From Rhodothermales bacterium (lineage in GTDB: Bacteria > Bacteroidota > Rhodothermia > Rhodothermales > Bin80): DNA of 53,997 nucleotides. Below the pieces are notes generated by a model, which was given only the letters and a program-made list of their open reading frames with translations, did no database searches and was not told the origin of the DNA. Below are positions 17,202 to 26,833 of this stretch, in pieces; the first letter of the stretch is position 1, and each line of letters starts with the position of its first letter. The DNA lies in NCBI GenBank assembly GCA_012271205.1, contig JAAXGT010000139.1, positions 1-53,997 on the forward strand. The letters run 5' to 3'. A program made the translations under genes and the position numbers.

Positions 17202-18905
17202 ATGATACACAGGTGCATTGTATTAATTGTAACGGGTGTCCTGGTTTGCACGACCAGTCTGGCTCAGAGCGGCCGCATTCCCGTAGCCGCCGACAGTGGC
17301 CTGGTGGTGTCGAGCCACTTTTTGGCTTCCCGGGCAGGTTTGGAAACACTTAAGGCGGGAGGTAACGCCGTAGATGCAGCCATAACGACAGCGTTTGCAC
17401 TGGCCGTAACCTTGCCTTCTGCCGGCAATATTGGCGGCGGTGGTTTCTTGGTCTACCACGGCGCGGACGGAGAGGTAACCGCCTTTAATTTCCGAGAAAA
17501 GGCGCCATTGGCCGCAACTGCGGAAATGTTCTTGGGGCCAGACGGCAAAATCCGTGACAATTCAAACCATGAGGGCCCCCTTTCGGTGGGGGTTCCCGGT
17601 ACGGTGGCAGGTCTGGCATTGGCGCACAAGCGTCTCGGGCAGTTGCCTTGGGCCCATCTGGTTGAACCAGCGGTGCGTCTGGCGGAAAACGGGATCCCGT
17701 CGACCCGTGACATGGCTGGTTTTCTGAGGATGCTCAGCCAGTCGGACGATCCGCTGTATGCAGCCACACGCAAGGCTTTCCTAAAGGATGGCCGTCACGT
17801 TTATGCACCTGGCGAACGCTGGCGACAGCCGGATCTCGCGGCCTCTCTCAAACGCATTCGTGATCACGGTCACGACGGATTCTACCGCGGCGAAACGGCC
17901 CGACTTCTGGCAGAATTCATGGCGCGCCACGGCGGCCTCATCACCGAAGAGGATCTGGCCATATACGAGGCCGAGGAGCAGGCTCCGATTCATGGCACCT
18001 ACCATGGCTATGACGTGTATGCGATGTCGCCTCCCAGCAGCGGGGGCGTTGCACTCGTGACCATGCTCAACATTTTAGAGGCCTATAACCTGGCGGATAT
18101 GGGACACAATTCCGCCCGATATTTGCATGTGCTTACTGAAGCGATGCGGCGTGCGTTTGCCGACCGTGCCGAGCATCTTGGTGATCCAAATTTCAATCCG
18201 GACATGCCGGTGGAGCGGCTGATTACGAAGGCGCATGCAGAAAAGCTTGGGGCATCCATTGATTTAACTCGCGCATCCGCCAGCGATTCAGCCGCCTTTG
18301 GACAGGTATACCTTGTCCCGGAAAGCGAAGAAACCACGCACTTGTCCGTTATGGATGCCGAGGGTAATGCGGTGTCGCTCACCTACACGCTTGAGTACGG
18401 GTATGGATCGCGTATTGTCGCAGACGACACCGGCTTTCTGCTCAATAATGAGATGGGTGACTTCAATCCTATTCCCGGCTACACGGACACGCGCGGCTAC
18501 ATTGGCACGCCGCCTAATCTTGTCGCGTCTGAGAAGCGGATGCTTAGCAGCATGACGCCGTCGATAGTTGCCAAAGACGGCAAGCCTTTCCTGATTGTCG
18601 GCACGCCTGGAGGACGCACCATCATTAACACGGTGTTGCAGGTGATTCTGAACGTTTTGGACTTTGACATGACCATTGGTGAGGCTGTAGAGGCACCCCG
18701 CATTCACCACCAGTGGCTACCAGATGTGACGAGTTTCGAGGCATTGGGGATTTCACCGGATACGCGGACACTTTATGAGGCTATGGGGCATGCCGTACGG
18801 CTCCGCGGCACACAGGGCCGTGCCCATTGCATCATGACCCGGAACGGCCTCATTTATGGTGCAGCGGACACGCGGAGCTATAACGGACGGGCTATCGGCT
18901 ACTAG
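17202..18905 (+). CDS. ggt: Gamma-glutamyltransferase (glutathione hydrolase)
   Basis: A periplasmic or secreted N-terminal-nucleophile enzyme that removes or transfers the gamma-glutamyl group of glutathione and related peptides. The 567-residue precursor has a signal peptide (IHRCIVLIVTGVLVCTTSLAQ). The large-subunit landmark GGNAVDAAITTAFALAVT is followed by the autoprocessing site ETTHLSVMD, where T378 should become the N-terminal nucleophile of the small subunit. Further on, GSRIVADDTGFLLNNEMGDF and SSMTPSIV with TPGGRTIIN are the usual substrate and oxyanion regions. ATG 17202 gives a proper signal peptide; the frame is open upstream to 17118. An amino acid permease follows 12 bases downstream, so hydrolysis and uptake are probably linked. 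Confidence 0.94.
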   Translation: MIHRCIVLIVTGVLVCTTSLAQSGRIPVAADSGLVVSSHFLASRAGLETLKAGGNAVDAAITTAFALAVTLPSAGNIGGGGFLVYHGADGEVTAFNFREKAPLAATAEMFLGPDGKIRDNSNHEGPLSVGVPGTVAGLALAHKRLGQLPWAHLVEPAVRLAENGIPSTRDMAGFLRMLSQSDDPLYAATRKAFLKDGRHVYAPGERWRQPDLAASLKRIRDHGHDGFYRGETARLLAEFMARHGGLITEEDLAIYEAEEQAPIHGTYHGYDVYAMSPPSSGGVALVTMLNILEAYNLADMGHNSARYLHVLTEAMRRAFADRAEHLGDPNFNPDMPVERLITKAHAEKLGASIDLTRASASDSAAFGQVYLVPESEETTHLSVMDAEGNAVSLTYTLEYGYGSRIVADDTGFLLNNEMGDFNPIPGYTDTRGYIGTPPNLVASEKRMLSSMTPSIVAKDGKPFLIVGTPGGRTIINTVLQVILNVLDFDMTIGEAVEAPRIHHQWLPDVTSFEALGISPDTRTLYEAMGHAVRLRGTQGRAHCIMTRNGLIYGAADTRSYNGRAIGY

Positions 18906-18917
18906 ACGTACGGTTTA

Positions 18918-20330
18918 ATGAGTTCGACTGAAACGCCCAGACTGCGCCGCGTCCTCAAGTGGACAGATGCCGCAGCCATACTAATTGGCATCACGATTGG
19001 CGCTGGCATTTTTGCCGTACCCCAAGGCATTGCCCAAAACATGAGTTCGTTCGGCCAGATCATCTGGCTGTGGATTGGGTGTGCGGCATTTTCTCTGGTC
19101 GGCAACCTGCTGTATGCGGAGTTGGGCACTCGGTTGCCGGTTACCGGAGGCGAATATGTGTACATGAACCGGTGCTACGGCCCGTTTGCCGGGTTCATGT
19201 TCGGCTGGGCACAGGTCTTCATCATCCGGACCAGCACCGTAGCCAGCATGTCACTGATAACAGTGGCCTATTTCCAGTACTTCGTGGAGCTTTCCCGATG
19301 GCAAGAACTTGCGCTGGCCCTTTGCATCATCGCCGCATTCGGCTATCTCAACTACACGGGTATCCAGCGTGCCAGCCTGTATCAGAAGTTTTCCACCATC
19401 GTGAAGGTAGCCGGTCTATTGTTGCTGGCCACCATTGGCCTCGCTCTCCTTCCCGGCACCGAGAGCAAGCTTGGCGAAACGTCCGTCAGCCAAGCACCGG
19501 GCAGCATGGTGGGCAATACAGCGCAAGCCTTTTTGCTTGTGCTTTTTACCATGATTGGATGGGACCGTGTCGGCTACGTTGCAGGCGAAATGACCAATCC
19601 CCGCCGTGCAATACCGCGTGCGCTGCTCGTAGGCTTCGGTACGGTCATGGTCGTCTACATTGCCATCAACGTAGTCTACCATAACGCCCTCGGCTTGGAG
19701 GCCATTCGACAAACGAACCGGGTGGGGGTCGATCTGGCCACGGTCCTGATGGGATCCGTAGGGGCAAGCTTTATCGCGGTACTGGTCATGATTTCCACTA
19801 CCGGGAGCATGAATGGGACCATGATGTCTGCCCCGCGGCTTTACTATGCGATGGCCAAGGATGGTTTGATGTTCCGGTGGCTCAATTACGTCCATCCCAA
19901 GTATCGCACCCCCTCCCGGGCCATTCTCCTACACTGCATCTGGGGCACCTTCATATTGGTTGTACGCGGCTCTTTTGAGACGATTATCACGGGAATGCTC
20001 TTCGTGATTTTGATTTTCTACGCCTTTACTACGATCAGCATTTTCATCCTCCGCCGCCGGAATGTGGCCCAAGGTCCGGTCTTCCGCATGCCCGGTTACC
20101 CATGGCTACCGGGCCTCTATTTGGCCGTTGTGGTGGGCCTCGTTCTGGTTCGTGCCATCACCAACTGGCAACAATCTCTTATAGACTTGGCCTTTGTAGC
20201 CGCAGGTCTGCCGGCCGCGGCGTTCTTCTTCGGGATCATCAAATGGCCGGGGCGCGGACCAAGCACTGACAGAGGACTTGGAGGAACACCAAATAACATG
20301 TTGTATCAGCGATCTCAGGATGAAAGATGA
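18918..20330 (+). CDS. APC-family amino acid permease
   Basis: A 470-residue inner-membrane transporter with about twelve hydrophobic segments. The first helix carries the APC signature ILIGITIGAGIFAVP with GxGIF, the substrate-carboxylate binding site of the family. Later landmarks are VTGGEYVYMNRCYGPFAGF, where the second helix region fits, and FTMIGWDRVGYVAGEMTNP with the conserved Glu. SAPRLYYAMAKDGLMFRWL is the typical loop after helix 8. It starts 12 bases after ggt, and the pair is likely one transcript. Import of amino acids released by ggt is a reasonable inference; the exact substrate is not shown by sequence. Confidence 0.88.
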   Translation: MSSTETPRLRRVLKWTDAAAILIGITIGAGIFAVPQGIAQNMSSFGQIIWLWIGCAAFSLVGNLLYAELGTRLPVTGGEYVYMNRCYGPFAGFMFGWAQVFIIRTSTVASMSLITVAYFQYFVELSRWQELALALCIIAAFGYLNYTGIQRASLYQKFSTIVKVAGLLLLATIGLALLPGTESKLGETSVSQAPGSMVGNTAQAFLLVLFTMIGWDRVGYVAGEMTNPRRAIPRALLVGFGTVMVVYIAINVVYHNALGLEAIRQTNRVGVDLATVLMGSVGASFIAVLVMISTTGSMNGTMMSAPRLYYAMAKDGLMFRWLNYVHPKYRTPSRAILLHCIWGTFILVVRGSFETIITGMLFVILIFYAFTTISIFILRRRNVAQGPVFRMPGYPWLPGLYLAVVVGLVLVRAITNWQQSLIDLAFVAAGLPAAAFFFGIIKWPGRGPSTDRGLGGTPNNMLYQRSQDER

Positions 20331-20613
20331 CGAGAGTTGCGAGGCAGATCAGGCTGGCCATCCGCATTCAGGACTGGCTTCATTGCCGGTAGATCCAGAT
20401 GGCTGGTCCATCTTCTGACTGCATTACAACAGATGATTCTGGCAGCCAGTATGTACGAACACCTACTGAATGGAGGAGAGATCGACCGTCGCGGAGCACA
20501 TTCAAGGAGGCTCCAACCAATGGGCGTTTCTGAAGCGGGATGGGTGCCGGCAGGTCTAAAATGAGGTCAAGGGGGCCATTTTCAGTCCCGAGAAGACCCT
20601 ATATGCGCTGAAA
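20331..20613. other. Non-coding stretch before an IS1182 remnant
   Basis: Several frames are open for short distances, but none gives a recognised protein. A sequence near 20571, AAGGGGGCCATTTTCAGTCC, looks like the G-rich ends seen in some IS21-type elements. It stands alone, so this is only a hint. The stretch together with the transposase remnant to its right appears to be a graveyard of mobile elements. Confidence 0.3.
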
Positions 20614-20928
20614 TCAGCAATAGTTGTTAAACCTCGATTCGACAGCGTCGAATGCTCCGGCGAGTTCTTCCGAAGTCCGCATCCTGGAAACTTGCGAAGC
20701 GAGAACGAGTCCACACCGCCACGCGATGCCACGTTCTGAGCTCAACCCCTCCAGACATCCCACCATCAGCATGCGGAAGTAGACTCCCAGCGACCGCGAT
20801 TCCGCACATAGAACTCCTGGCACTGCGGCACTGCGGCTCCGCGAACGCGTCAAATCCGTTCTGCTCCAAAGCCGGTTCAGTACCCGGTAAAACGGATGGC
20901 CCCATGCGCGTATCTCACTGGTTGCCAC
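20614..20928 (-). pseudogene. IS1182-type transposase, N-terminal remnant with frameshifts
   Basis: The minus strand carries the N-terminal part of an IS1182-type transposase spread over three frames. Frame one begins GHPFYRVLNRL. The next frame holds LEQNGFDAFAEPQCR. Frame one returns with GVYFRMLMVGCLEGLSSERG and IAWRC. The third frame continues with VDSFSLRKFPGCGLRKNSPE and HSTLS. Read in order, these rebuild the conserved start of the family (HPFY.. / GRYFRML.VGY.EG / ERGIAWR / DS.SLR.FL / PDHSTLS). The catalytic domain that should follow is missing. It is therefore a truncated and frameshifted relic, lying in the gap between the permease and the DUF1553 gene. Confidence 0.75.
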
Positions 20929-21143
20929 GAATCATTCCTGCTGCGGAATCCCGCGTCGTTTGCCAAGTGCCCTCTCCATCCTGTTGGCCAATGTCCTGCC
21001 TACCAAGTCAGCTATCCTGCTAAGGCACCGTCGGATGGACTTTATCCATGGGCGAGGGTGCCAAGTTTCTGACGACCTCGACTTTTATGAACAATATTTC
21101 CCCTTGCGGGTAGGTGTTTGCGCGCTACTTGGAATCGGGCATA
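20929..21143. promoter_or_regulatory. Upstream region of the first DUF1549/DUF1553 gene
   Basis: Intergenic DNA between the IS remnant and the lipoprotein gene. It is AT-richer near 21080-21105 (ACTTTTATGAACAATATTTCC), which would suit a promoter, but no consensus can be matched. No gene seen. Confidence 0.3.
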
Positions 21144-24100
21144 ATGCAGTTGCCTGCTCCACATGTTCTCTGTCGGATAGCACTGCTGGGTGCTTGGGTC
21201 CTCCTACTTGGTCTCTTCTCAGCGTGTGCTCCGGGGGACGCACCCGTTGATTTGCCGGAACGGGTCGACTATAACTTCCACATTCGCCCCGTCTTGTCAA
21301 ATTCGTGTTTCGTGTGCCATGGTCCGGATTCCAGCACACGGGAGGCCTATTTGCGTTTGGACTTGCGTAAAGCGGCAACGGCAAGACGAGAAGGGGGAGG
21401 CAGAGCCATCGTGCCGGGAAGTGCGCGACGCAGCAAAGTGATACAGCGGATCAAGGCCGAGGATGCGGACAAGCGCATGCCGCCGGCGGAGACCACCCAT
21501 CGTCTGTCAGCTCGTGAAATCGCCCTAATCTCCCGATGGATTGACCAAGGGGCAGAATACAAGCCTCCGTGGGCATTGATTCGTCCAGCCCTGCCCTCAG
21601 GTTCGCCCCGCTCAGTCGACCACTTTATCGATACGCAGCTTGATGCGAACGGGCTTGCTTCCGCACCACTGGCCAACAAGGAGTCTCTCGCCAGACGAGC
21701 GTCTTTTGTGCTGACCGGACTTCCGCCCTCACCAGCGCTACTCCAAGTGTTTATCGAGGATACTACCGCAGCCGCTTATGAAAGGCTCGTGGATCATCTT
21801 CTTGACTCGCCCCGCTTCGGCGAACGATGGGCCCGCCACTGGATGGACCTAGTCCGTTATGCAGAATCGAAGGGCCATGAATTTGACTTTACTATCGAAG
21901 GAGCATGGCGATATCGGGATTACCTTATCCGAGCCTTTAATACCGATCTGCCATACGACAAGCTCGTTACGGAGCACCTTGCGGGAGATCTCCTGGAAAG
22001 CCCCCGATTCCATCCCGTGGAGGGCTACAACGAATCGGTCATTGCAACGAGCTATCTCACCTTGGGGGAAGGAAAGCATAGCCCGGTGGACACACGGCTG
22101 GATGAGGCAGACCGCATCGATAATATCATTGATGTTACATCCAAGACCTTCCAAGGACTAACGCTGGCCTGCGCGCGTTGCCATGATCACAAATTCGATC
22201 CTATTCCGACCTCTGACTATTACGCCTTTTACGGAATTTTCGAAAGCACGCGCTTTGCCTACACGCCTTTGCTGTCCTCTCGCCAACAAGCATGGCTTGA
22301 TTCGATCCAGTCTGCACAACGCTCACTTCGCAGCTCCGTCGCTGCTGCGTGGAACCAGCCGCTGGGTGGCCAGGAGCCGTACCATCGGGCTGCAGTGAGA
22401 ACGGGGTTGCACCCAGATAAGGTGTCCGTTGTACCTGCAAGTCATTCGATGCCATCCGCCACTCAAATGGGGGCGGTGTCCCGCCAAGATTCGACGCACC
22501 GCTGGCGAATGATTGGAGATTTTCGCGATGGGGACTATGACGGATGGTTTCCTCACGGCCCCGCCTTCGAGTCAACGCCACAACGAAGCTTACTGATCAC
22601 AAAGAGAGGCCAGATTGACAGCTTGGCCTATGGCATGGTCTCAAGTCGGCACTTATCTCCGGGGATACCCGGAGCGCTCCGCTCGCCCACATTTACACTG
22701 GACATGGATAGTATCCATGTCGTGGCCGCAGGCCACGGATCCGTAATCCGGATCATCGTGGATAATTTTCAACTCATCAATCCTCCCATCTTCAACGGTA
22801 TCCAAGCAAAAGTGGAGAGCGCTGCGCCTTCCACCTATCGATTCGGGGTGAAATTGTGGAAAGGCCGAAAAGCGTACATCGAATTGATGGTTGGGTCTTT
22901 CAAGCTTCAACAACACATCACAGACATTCACCGCATCCTTCGGAGTGATTCCTCCTATGTGGAAGCCGTGTATGCCGTTGCCTTTGACCGTACCGCACCA
23001 GATCTGTCCAAACTTCCACGCGCACCGGATGCAACCGCGATCAACGTAGGACAAGCCGTAGATGCTTGGGCAGCAGACCAGGCTACGGTGTCGCAGATGG
23101 CTGCCATAAACCGTGCTGTGCATAGTGGCGTGCTGCCAAGACTGGATATCGGATCGCTGCTTGATCTGATCGAGGGCCACAGGTCGCAAATTGGTGATGT
23201 GCACTACATCATGGCCGTAACCGAGGGGAATGCCATTGAAAGCCCAGTATTTGTGCGGGGAAACTACCAGACATTGGGAGATCAGCCGGTCCCGCATCGG
23301 TTCCTGTCGGCAATCTCAGACGATGCAAAACCATTCAGTGGATTGGCCAATGAGCGATTGGAGATGGCCCGCGCCATTGTGGACCCTTCGAATCCGCTTA
23401 CTGCCAGGGTGATGGTAAACCGCCTCTGGCATCACGCTTTTGGTCGTGGTATTGTGCAGAGCACGGACAATTTCGGTGCACAAGGTTCGCTACCTACGCA
23501 TCCGCAATTGCTGGATTATCTCGCTTTGAGATTCGTGGAACAGGGATGGTCAATCAAGGCAATACTTCGCGAGATGTTGCTTTCGAACACGTTTCAGAGA
23601 TCGACGCAGCCTACCCCGGAAGCTCATATACACGACCCTCAAAACTTGCTGCTCAGTCACTATCCCGTTCGCCGTCTTGATGCCGAAGCCATTCGCGATG
23701 CCATTCTGGCCGTCTCCGGGCGACTTGATACGACCATGTACGGGGAGCCTGTGCCAACACATCTTACTGAATTCATGAATGGGCCTGGCCGTCCAGAAGA
23801 GTCTGGCCCGCTCGATGGCGGCGGTCGCCGAACTGTCTATCAGGAAGTACGACGCAATTTCCTGTCCCCCATGATGCTGGCGTTTGATCGGCCAATTCCG
23901 TTTTCCACCTTTGGCACGCGTAATACGACGAACGTTCCGGCGCAATCGCTGACTATGCTAAACGATCCGTTCGTGGCTCAGCAGACCAAAGTCTGGGCAC
24001 AGAAAATCATGATCATGCACGATCTGGATATCGCCGGCAGGATCCAATACATTTACTTGACGGCGCTCTCGAGGTCTGCATCCCCCGAAGACATTGCGGA

Positions 24101-24233
24101 TGGACTCGCGTTCCTGGAGGCGGAGACACAACGGCGAAAGCTTGATCCGGCTGCCGCATTAAATGACATCAAACTGTGGGCGGCCTATTGTCACGTAATC
24201 TTCAATCTTAAGGAATTCCTTTACCTTTTCTAA
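21144..24233 (+). CDS. Haem-binding DUF1549/DUF1553 lipoprotein (PSCyt1 type), first copy
   Basis: A 1029-residue exported lipoprotein (lipobox FSAC, Cys 28). The domain order is that of planctomycete surface proteins: a cytochrome-like PSCyt1 domain with CFVCH at 55-59 and RIKAEDADKRMPP, then DUF1549 at about 165-390 with a second CxxCH ([11 protein letters not shown] at 343). A beta-sandwich-like insert follows at about 458-615 (FRDGDYDGWFPHG, IRIIVDNFQLI). The C-terminal DUF1553 starts near 735 (NPLTARVMVNRLWHHAFGRG). ATG 21144 is preferred over 21114 because it opens the signal peptide. The stop TAA overlaps the ATG of the DUF1501 gene by one base. The biochemical role of this family is unproven; a part in polysaccharide use is often proposed. 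Confidence 0.88.
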   Translation: MQLPAPHVLCRIALLGAWVLLLGLFSACAPGDAPVDLPERVDYNFHIRPVLSNSCFVCHGPDSSTREAYLRLDLRKAATARREGGGRAIVPGSARRSKVIQRIKAEDADKRMPPAETTHRLSAREIALISRWIDQGAEYKPPWALIRPALPSGSPRSVDHFIDTQLDANGLASAPLANKESLARRASFVLTGLPPSPALLQVFIEDTTAAAYERLVDHLLDSPRFGERWARHWMDLVRYAESKGHEFDFTIEGAWRYRDYLIRAFNTDLPYDKLVTEHLAGDLLESPRFHPVEGYNESVIATSYLTLGEGKHSPVDTRLDEADRIDNIIDVTSKTFQGLTLACARCHDHKFDPIPTSDYYAFYGIFESTRFAYTPLLSSRQQAWLDSIQSAQRSLRSSVAAAWNQPLGGQEPYHRAAVRTGLHPDKVSVVPASHSMPSATQMGAVSRQDSTHRWRMIGDFRDGDYDGWFPHGPAFESTPQRSLLITKRGQIDSLAYGMVSSRHLSPGIPGALRSPTFTLDMDSIHVVAAGHGSVIRIIVDNFQLINPPIFNGIQAKVESAAPSTYRFGVKLWKGRKAYIELMVGSFKLQQHITDIHRILRSDSSYVEAVYAVAFDRTAPDLSKLPRAPDATAINVGQAVDAWAADQATVSQMAAINRAVHSGVLPRLDIGSLLDLIEGHRSQIGDVHYIMAVTEGNAIESPVFVRGNYQTLGDQPVPHRFLSAISDDAKPFSGLANERLEMARAIVDPSNPLTARVMVNRLWHHAFGRGIVQSTDNFGAQGSLPTHPQLLDYLALRFVEQGWSIKAILREMLLSNTFQRSTQPTPEAHIHDPQNLLLSHYPVRRLDAEAIRDAILAVSGRLDTTMYGEPVPTHLTEFMNGPGRPEESGPLDGGGRRTVYQEVRRNFLSPMMLAFDRPIPFSTFGTRNTTNVPAQSLTMLNDPFVAQQTKVWAQKIMIMHDLDIAGRIQYIYLTALSRSASPEDIADGLAFLEAETQRRKLDPAAALNDIKLWAAYCHVIFNLKEFLYLF

Positions 24234-25684
24234 TGCCAGGCCCCCATCATCTATGTTGCCGGATGACCCGGCGTGAGATGCTCTCACTTTGCCGCAACGG
24301 CTTCGGGAGTATTGCACTGATGGGCCTGATGGGGACGACCCCGTTTGGCCGTGTGCTCAGGCAGTTGTCGTCACCCCCCGGCCCCACTCCACTGTTACCG
24401 CGCGTGCCACATCAGGTGCCGAAGGCACGAAGCGTCATATTTCTCTATATGGACGGCGGGGTTTCCCAAGTAGACAGTTTTGATCCGAAACCGCGTCTGG
24501 CGAAAGAACACGGACAAGACCCGCACGATAAATTCAAGGTCGACGCTACGCAATTCGACGACGTAGGCACCATTATGCAGAGCCCCTGGCAGTTTCGGCA
24601 CTATGGTGAATCCGGCATCGAAGTGAGCGACCTGTTTCCTCATGTAGGCGCGTGCGCCGACGACCTCGCCATTATTCGATCCATGGTGGCCGACTTTCCT
24701 GAGCACACCAATGCCAACTACTTCCTGCATACGGGTGTGGGCATCCAGGGCCGCCCCTCCATGGGTGCTTGGGTGACCTACGGATTGGGCAGCGAGAATC
24801 AGAATCTTCCAGGCTACGTTGTCCTTGATGGCGGACTAATCCCTTCAGGAGGTTTGGATAATTTCAATAGCGGCTTCCTGCCGGCATCATATCAGGCGTC
24901 AATTTTCGGGACTGGAGACCGGCCTCTTGCCAACGTGGAGCCATTGGAAGATTCCTCCGATATTCAGCGCCGCAAAATAGCACTCATGAAACAAGCGGAT
25001 CAGCGTCTGCTTGGGCGTGTAGGGCACGTGGAGGAAGTCGAATCAACAATCGCCAACTACGAACTGGCTTTCCGCATGCAGGCCTCCGTACCAGAATTGA
25101 CCGATCTCACACGTGAAACGGAGGCCACAAAAAGACTTTACGGTATGGATTCGTCGGATCCGCACACACGCGGGTATGCGACCCAGTGTCTACTGGCACG
25201 CCGCCTCGTCGAGCGGGGCGTGCGATTTGTCGAGCTTACATGTCCGCGGGTCGAGACTCCGCGATGGGATCAGCACGCAAACCTAAAGGAAGGGCACGAA
25301 CGCAATGCACACGCTGTGGATCAGCCCATCGCGGGCCTGCTTAAAGATCTAAAAGCACGTGGACTATTTGAGGAGACTCTGGTAATCTGGGCCGGCGAAT
25401 TTGGACGAACGCCATTCGCCCAAGGCATAGATGGTCGTGATCACAACCCTTCGGCATTCAGTATTTGGCTGGCCGGTGCCGGAATCCGCGGTGGCACGAT
25501 CTACGGGGCCACCGATGAATACGGGTATCGGGCAGTTGAAAACATTACCACAATTCACGACCTGCATGCCACGATGCTTCACCTTTTAGGCATTGAGCAC
25601 GATCGGCTCACCTACCGGTTCAGCGGCCGTGACATCCGGCTTACCGACGTCAAAGGAAACATAATAGAGTCAGTTCTGGATTAG
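24233..25684 (+). CDS. DUF1501 protein (sulfatase-like fold), Tat-like signal, first copy
   Basis: A 483-residue exported protein of the DUF1501 family, which is related in fold to alkaline phosphatase and sulfatases. The N-terminus has a twin-arginine-like motif, TRREML at 12-17, before a weakly hydrophobic stretch. Family landmarks: SVIFLYMDGGVSQVDSFDPK with metal-type Asp residues, GRPSMGAWVTYGLGSEN, WAGEFGRTPFAQG, RDHNPSAFSIWLAG, and [13 protein letters not shown] with DRLTYRF. The pairing with a DUF1553 gene, with a one-base overlap of stop and start, is the standard arrangement. Substrate is unknown. A second pair lies 8 kb downstream. Confidence 0.87.
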   Translation: MPGPHHLCCRMTRREMLSLCRNGFGSIALMGLMGTTPFGRVLRQLSSPPGPTPLLPRVPHQVPKARSVIFLYMDGGVSQVDSFDPKPRLAKEHGQDPHDKFKVDATQFDDVGTIMQSPWQFRHYGESGIEVSDLFPHVGACADDLAIIRSMVADFPEHTNANYFLHTGVGIQGRPSMGAWVTYGLGSENQNLPGYVVLDGGLIPSGGLDNFNSGFLPASYQASIFGTGDRPLANVEPLEDSSDIQRRKIALMKQADQRLLGRVGHVEEVESTIANYELAFRMQASVPELTDLTRETEATKRLYGMDSSDPHTRGYATQCLLARRLVERGVRFVELTCPRVETPRWDQHANLKEGHERNAHAVDQPIAGLLKDLKARGLFEETLVIWAGEFGRTPFAQGIDGRDHNPSAFSIWLAGAGIRGGTIYGATDEYGYRAVENITTIHDLHATMLHLLGIEHDRLTYRFSGRDIRLTDVKGNIIESVLD

Positions 25685-25909
25685 CTTGGCATCGCAACAA
25701 GAGGGTTCCAGGTATCCTGGCTGTGATCTTTCACGAGGTTGTTCACCAGGCCCTCATGACCGAGACTATTGGATTATAAACGATCAACAGTCGAGGAAAG
25801 ACCCGAATGAACCGGCACAAAAATGCTCGTTTGAGCCCGAAAAGTCGAGCTCGGCTGGGGCGACGCATCCTCCATATGCCAATCATTCGGGCACGACTGA
25901 CCACTCTCC

Positions 25910-26590
25910 CTATGGAGACAGCACCACACTTAGCACACCGATCATAAAGTCTGCTACAAAGCGATTGCCGGCTTCGTTCAGGTGCACACCATCAGTGGTC
26001 AGTATGCCTTCATACGCCTTGGAAGGATTGTTTTCCGCAAGATAGCTTTCAAAGGCTGCTCGCAAGTCGCAGAGTTGCACGCCCGTTTCCTCGGCGACCC
26101 TCCGGGACATTTCCGCGTACTTGATGAGACGATCGTTGACCGGTGCTTTCCTTCGGGCATCTTCGCCGATCACGCTCGGCGTACACAAGAGCACAGTCGC
26201 CCCCTGCGTTTCGATGCGCAAAATCAGTTCTCTAAGGCCCGCTTCGAAGACATCGGGGTCAGTTCCCGTCACACCCTCAAACTCAAAAAAGTGCCAGACG
26301 TCGTTGATCCCGATATAAATAACCACGTGCGACGGGTCCTGTGAGAGCACATCGCGATCCAGGCGCATCAACAGATCTGGCACCTTGTCACCACTGACGC
26401 CGGCCCCAATCACGGTTGCGGCTGGGTGCACCACAGCCAGTGAATCTGCTACCAGCGCTACGTACCCGCCAGGGTTGGCACCGGCCTCCGTAATGGAATC
26501 CCCCAGGAAAATAATGCGCGCCTGTGCGGAGGCATGCTGCGCAAAAAAGGCACCAAAAATCATAAGGCAAACAGTCAGTGCGCGGCTCAT
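25910..26590 (-). CDS. Secreted SGNH/GDSL hydrolase
   Basis: A 226-residue exported esterase or lipase-like hydrolase. The signal peptide ends near QHASAQ. The SGNH blocks are all present: block I IIFLGDSITEAG with the nucleophilic Ser, block II GAGVSGDK, block III IYIGINDVWHF with Asn, and block V DGVHLNEAGN with the Asp-x-x-His pair. ATG 26588-26590 is chosen because it opens the signal peptide; the frame is open further upstream to 26749. It is on the minus strand between plus-strand genes, convergent with the DUF1501 gene. Rhamnogalacturonan or sugar acetyl esterases, including sialate esterases, share this fold, which fits a glycan role beside the sialidase, but this is inference. Confidence 0.87.
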   Translation of the reverse strand: MSRALTVCLMIFGAFFAQHASAQARIIFLGDSITEAGANPGGYVALVADSLAVVHPAATVIGAGVSGDKVPDLLMRLDRDVLSQDPSHVVIYIGINDVWHFFEFEGVTGTDPDVFEAGLRELILRIETQGATVLLCTPSVIGEDARRKAPVNDRLIKYAEMSRRVAEETGVQLCDLRAAFESYLAENNPSKAYEGILTTDGVHLNEAGNRFVADFMIGVLSVVLSP

Positions 26591-26833
26591 GTTACACAAC
26601 GGGTTCAGTACGGCTGGCCGAAGCATACAAACCGCCACCGAAAGAGGCAACGAGACGATTACCCGTAGTGCATTCAGGTCTTCAGTATCATTAACCAAAT
26701 GTGCGCATGGTCTATTGGCGTGCTCTGTAATCATAAAGCGATCCATCATTGGCTATATTTGCCAATGGTTAGACCACTGGCCAGTATTATTCCCAGCAGA
26801 GATGGCTCATTTCGCCCCAGCCTCCGATCACCG

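Noticed and set aside
20337-20564. Open plus-strand frame of 75 residues after the permease
   Set aside because: No family match, no signal peptide and no convincing ribosome site; it lies next to IS relics.
22653-23297. Open minus-strand frame of 214 residues in the first DUF1553 gene
   Set aside because: Antisense shadow of a clearly coding frame; no recognisable domains.
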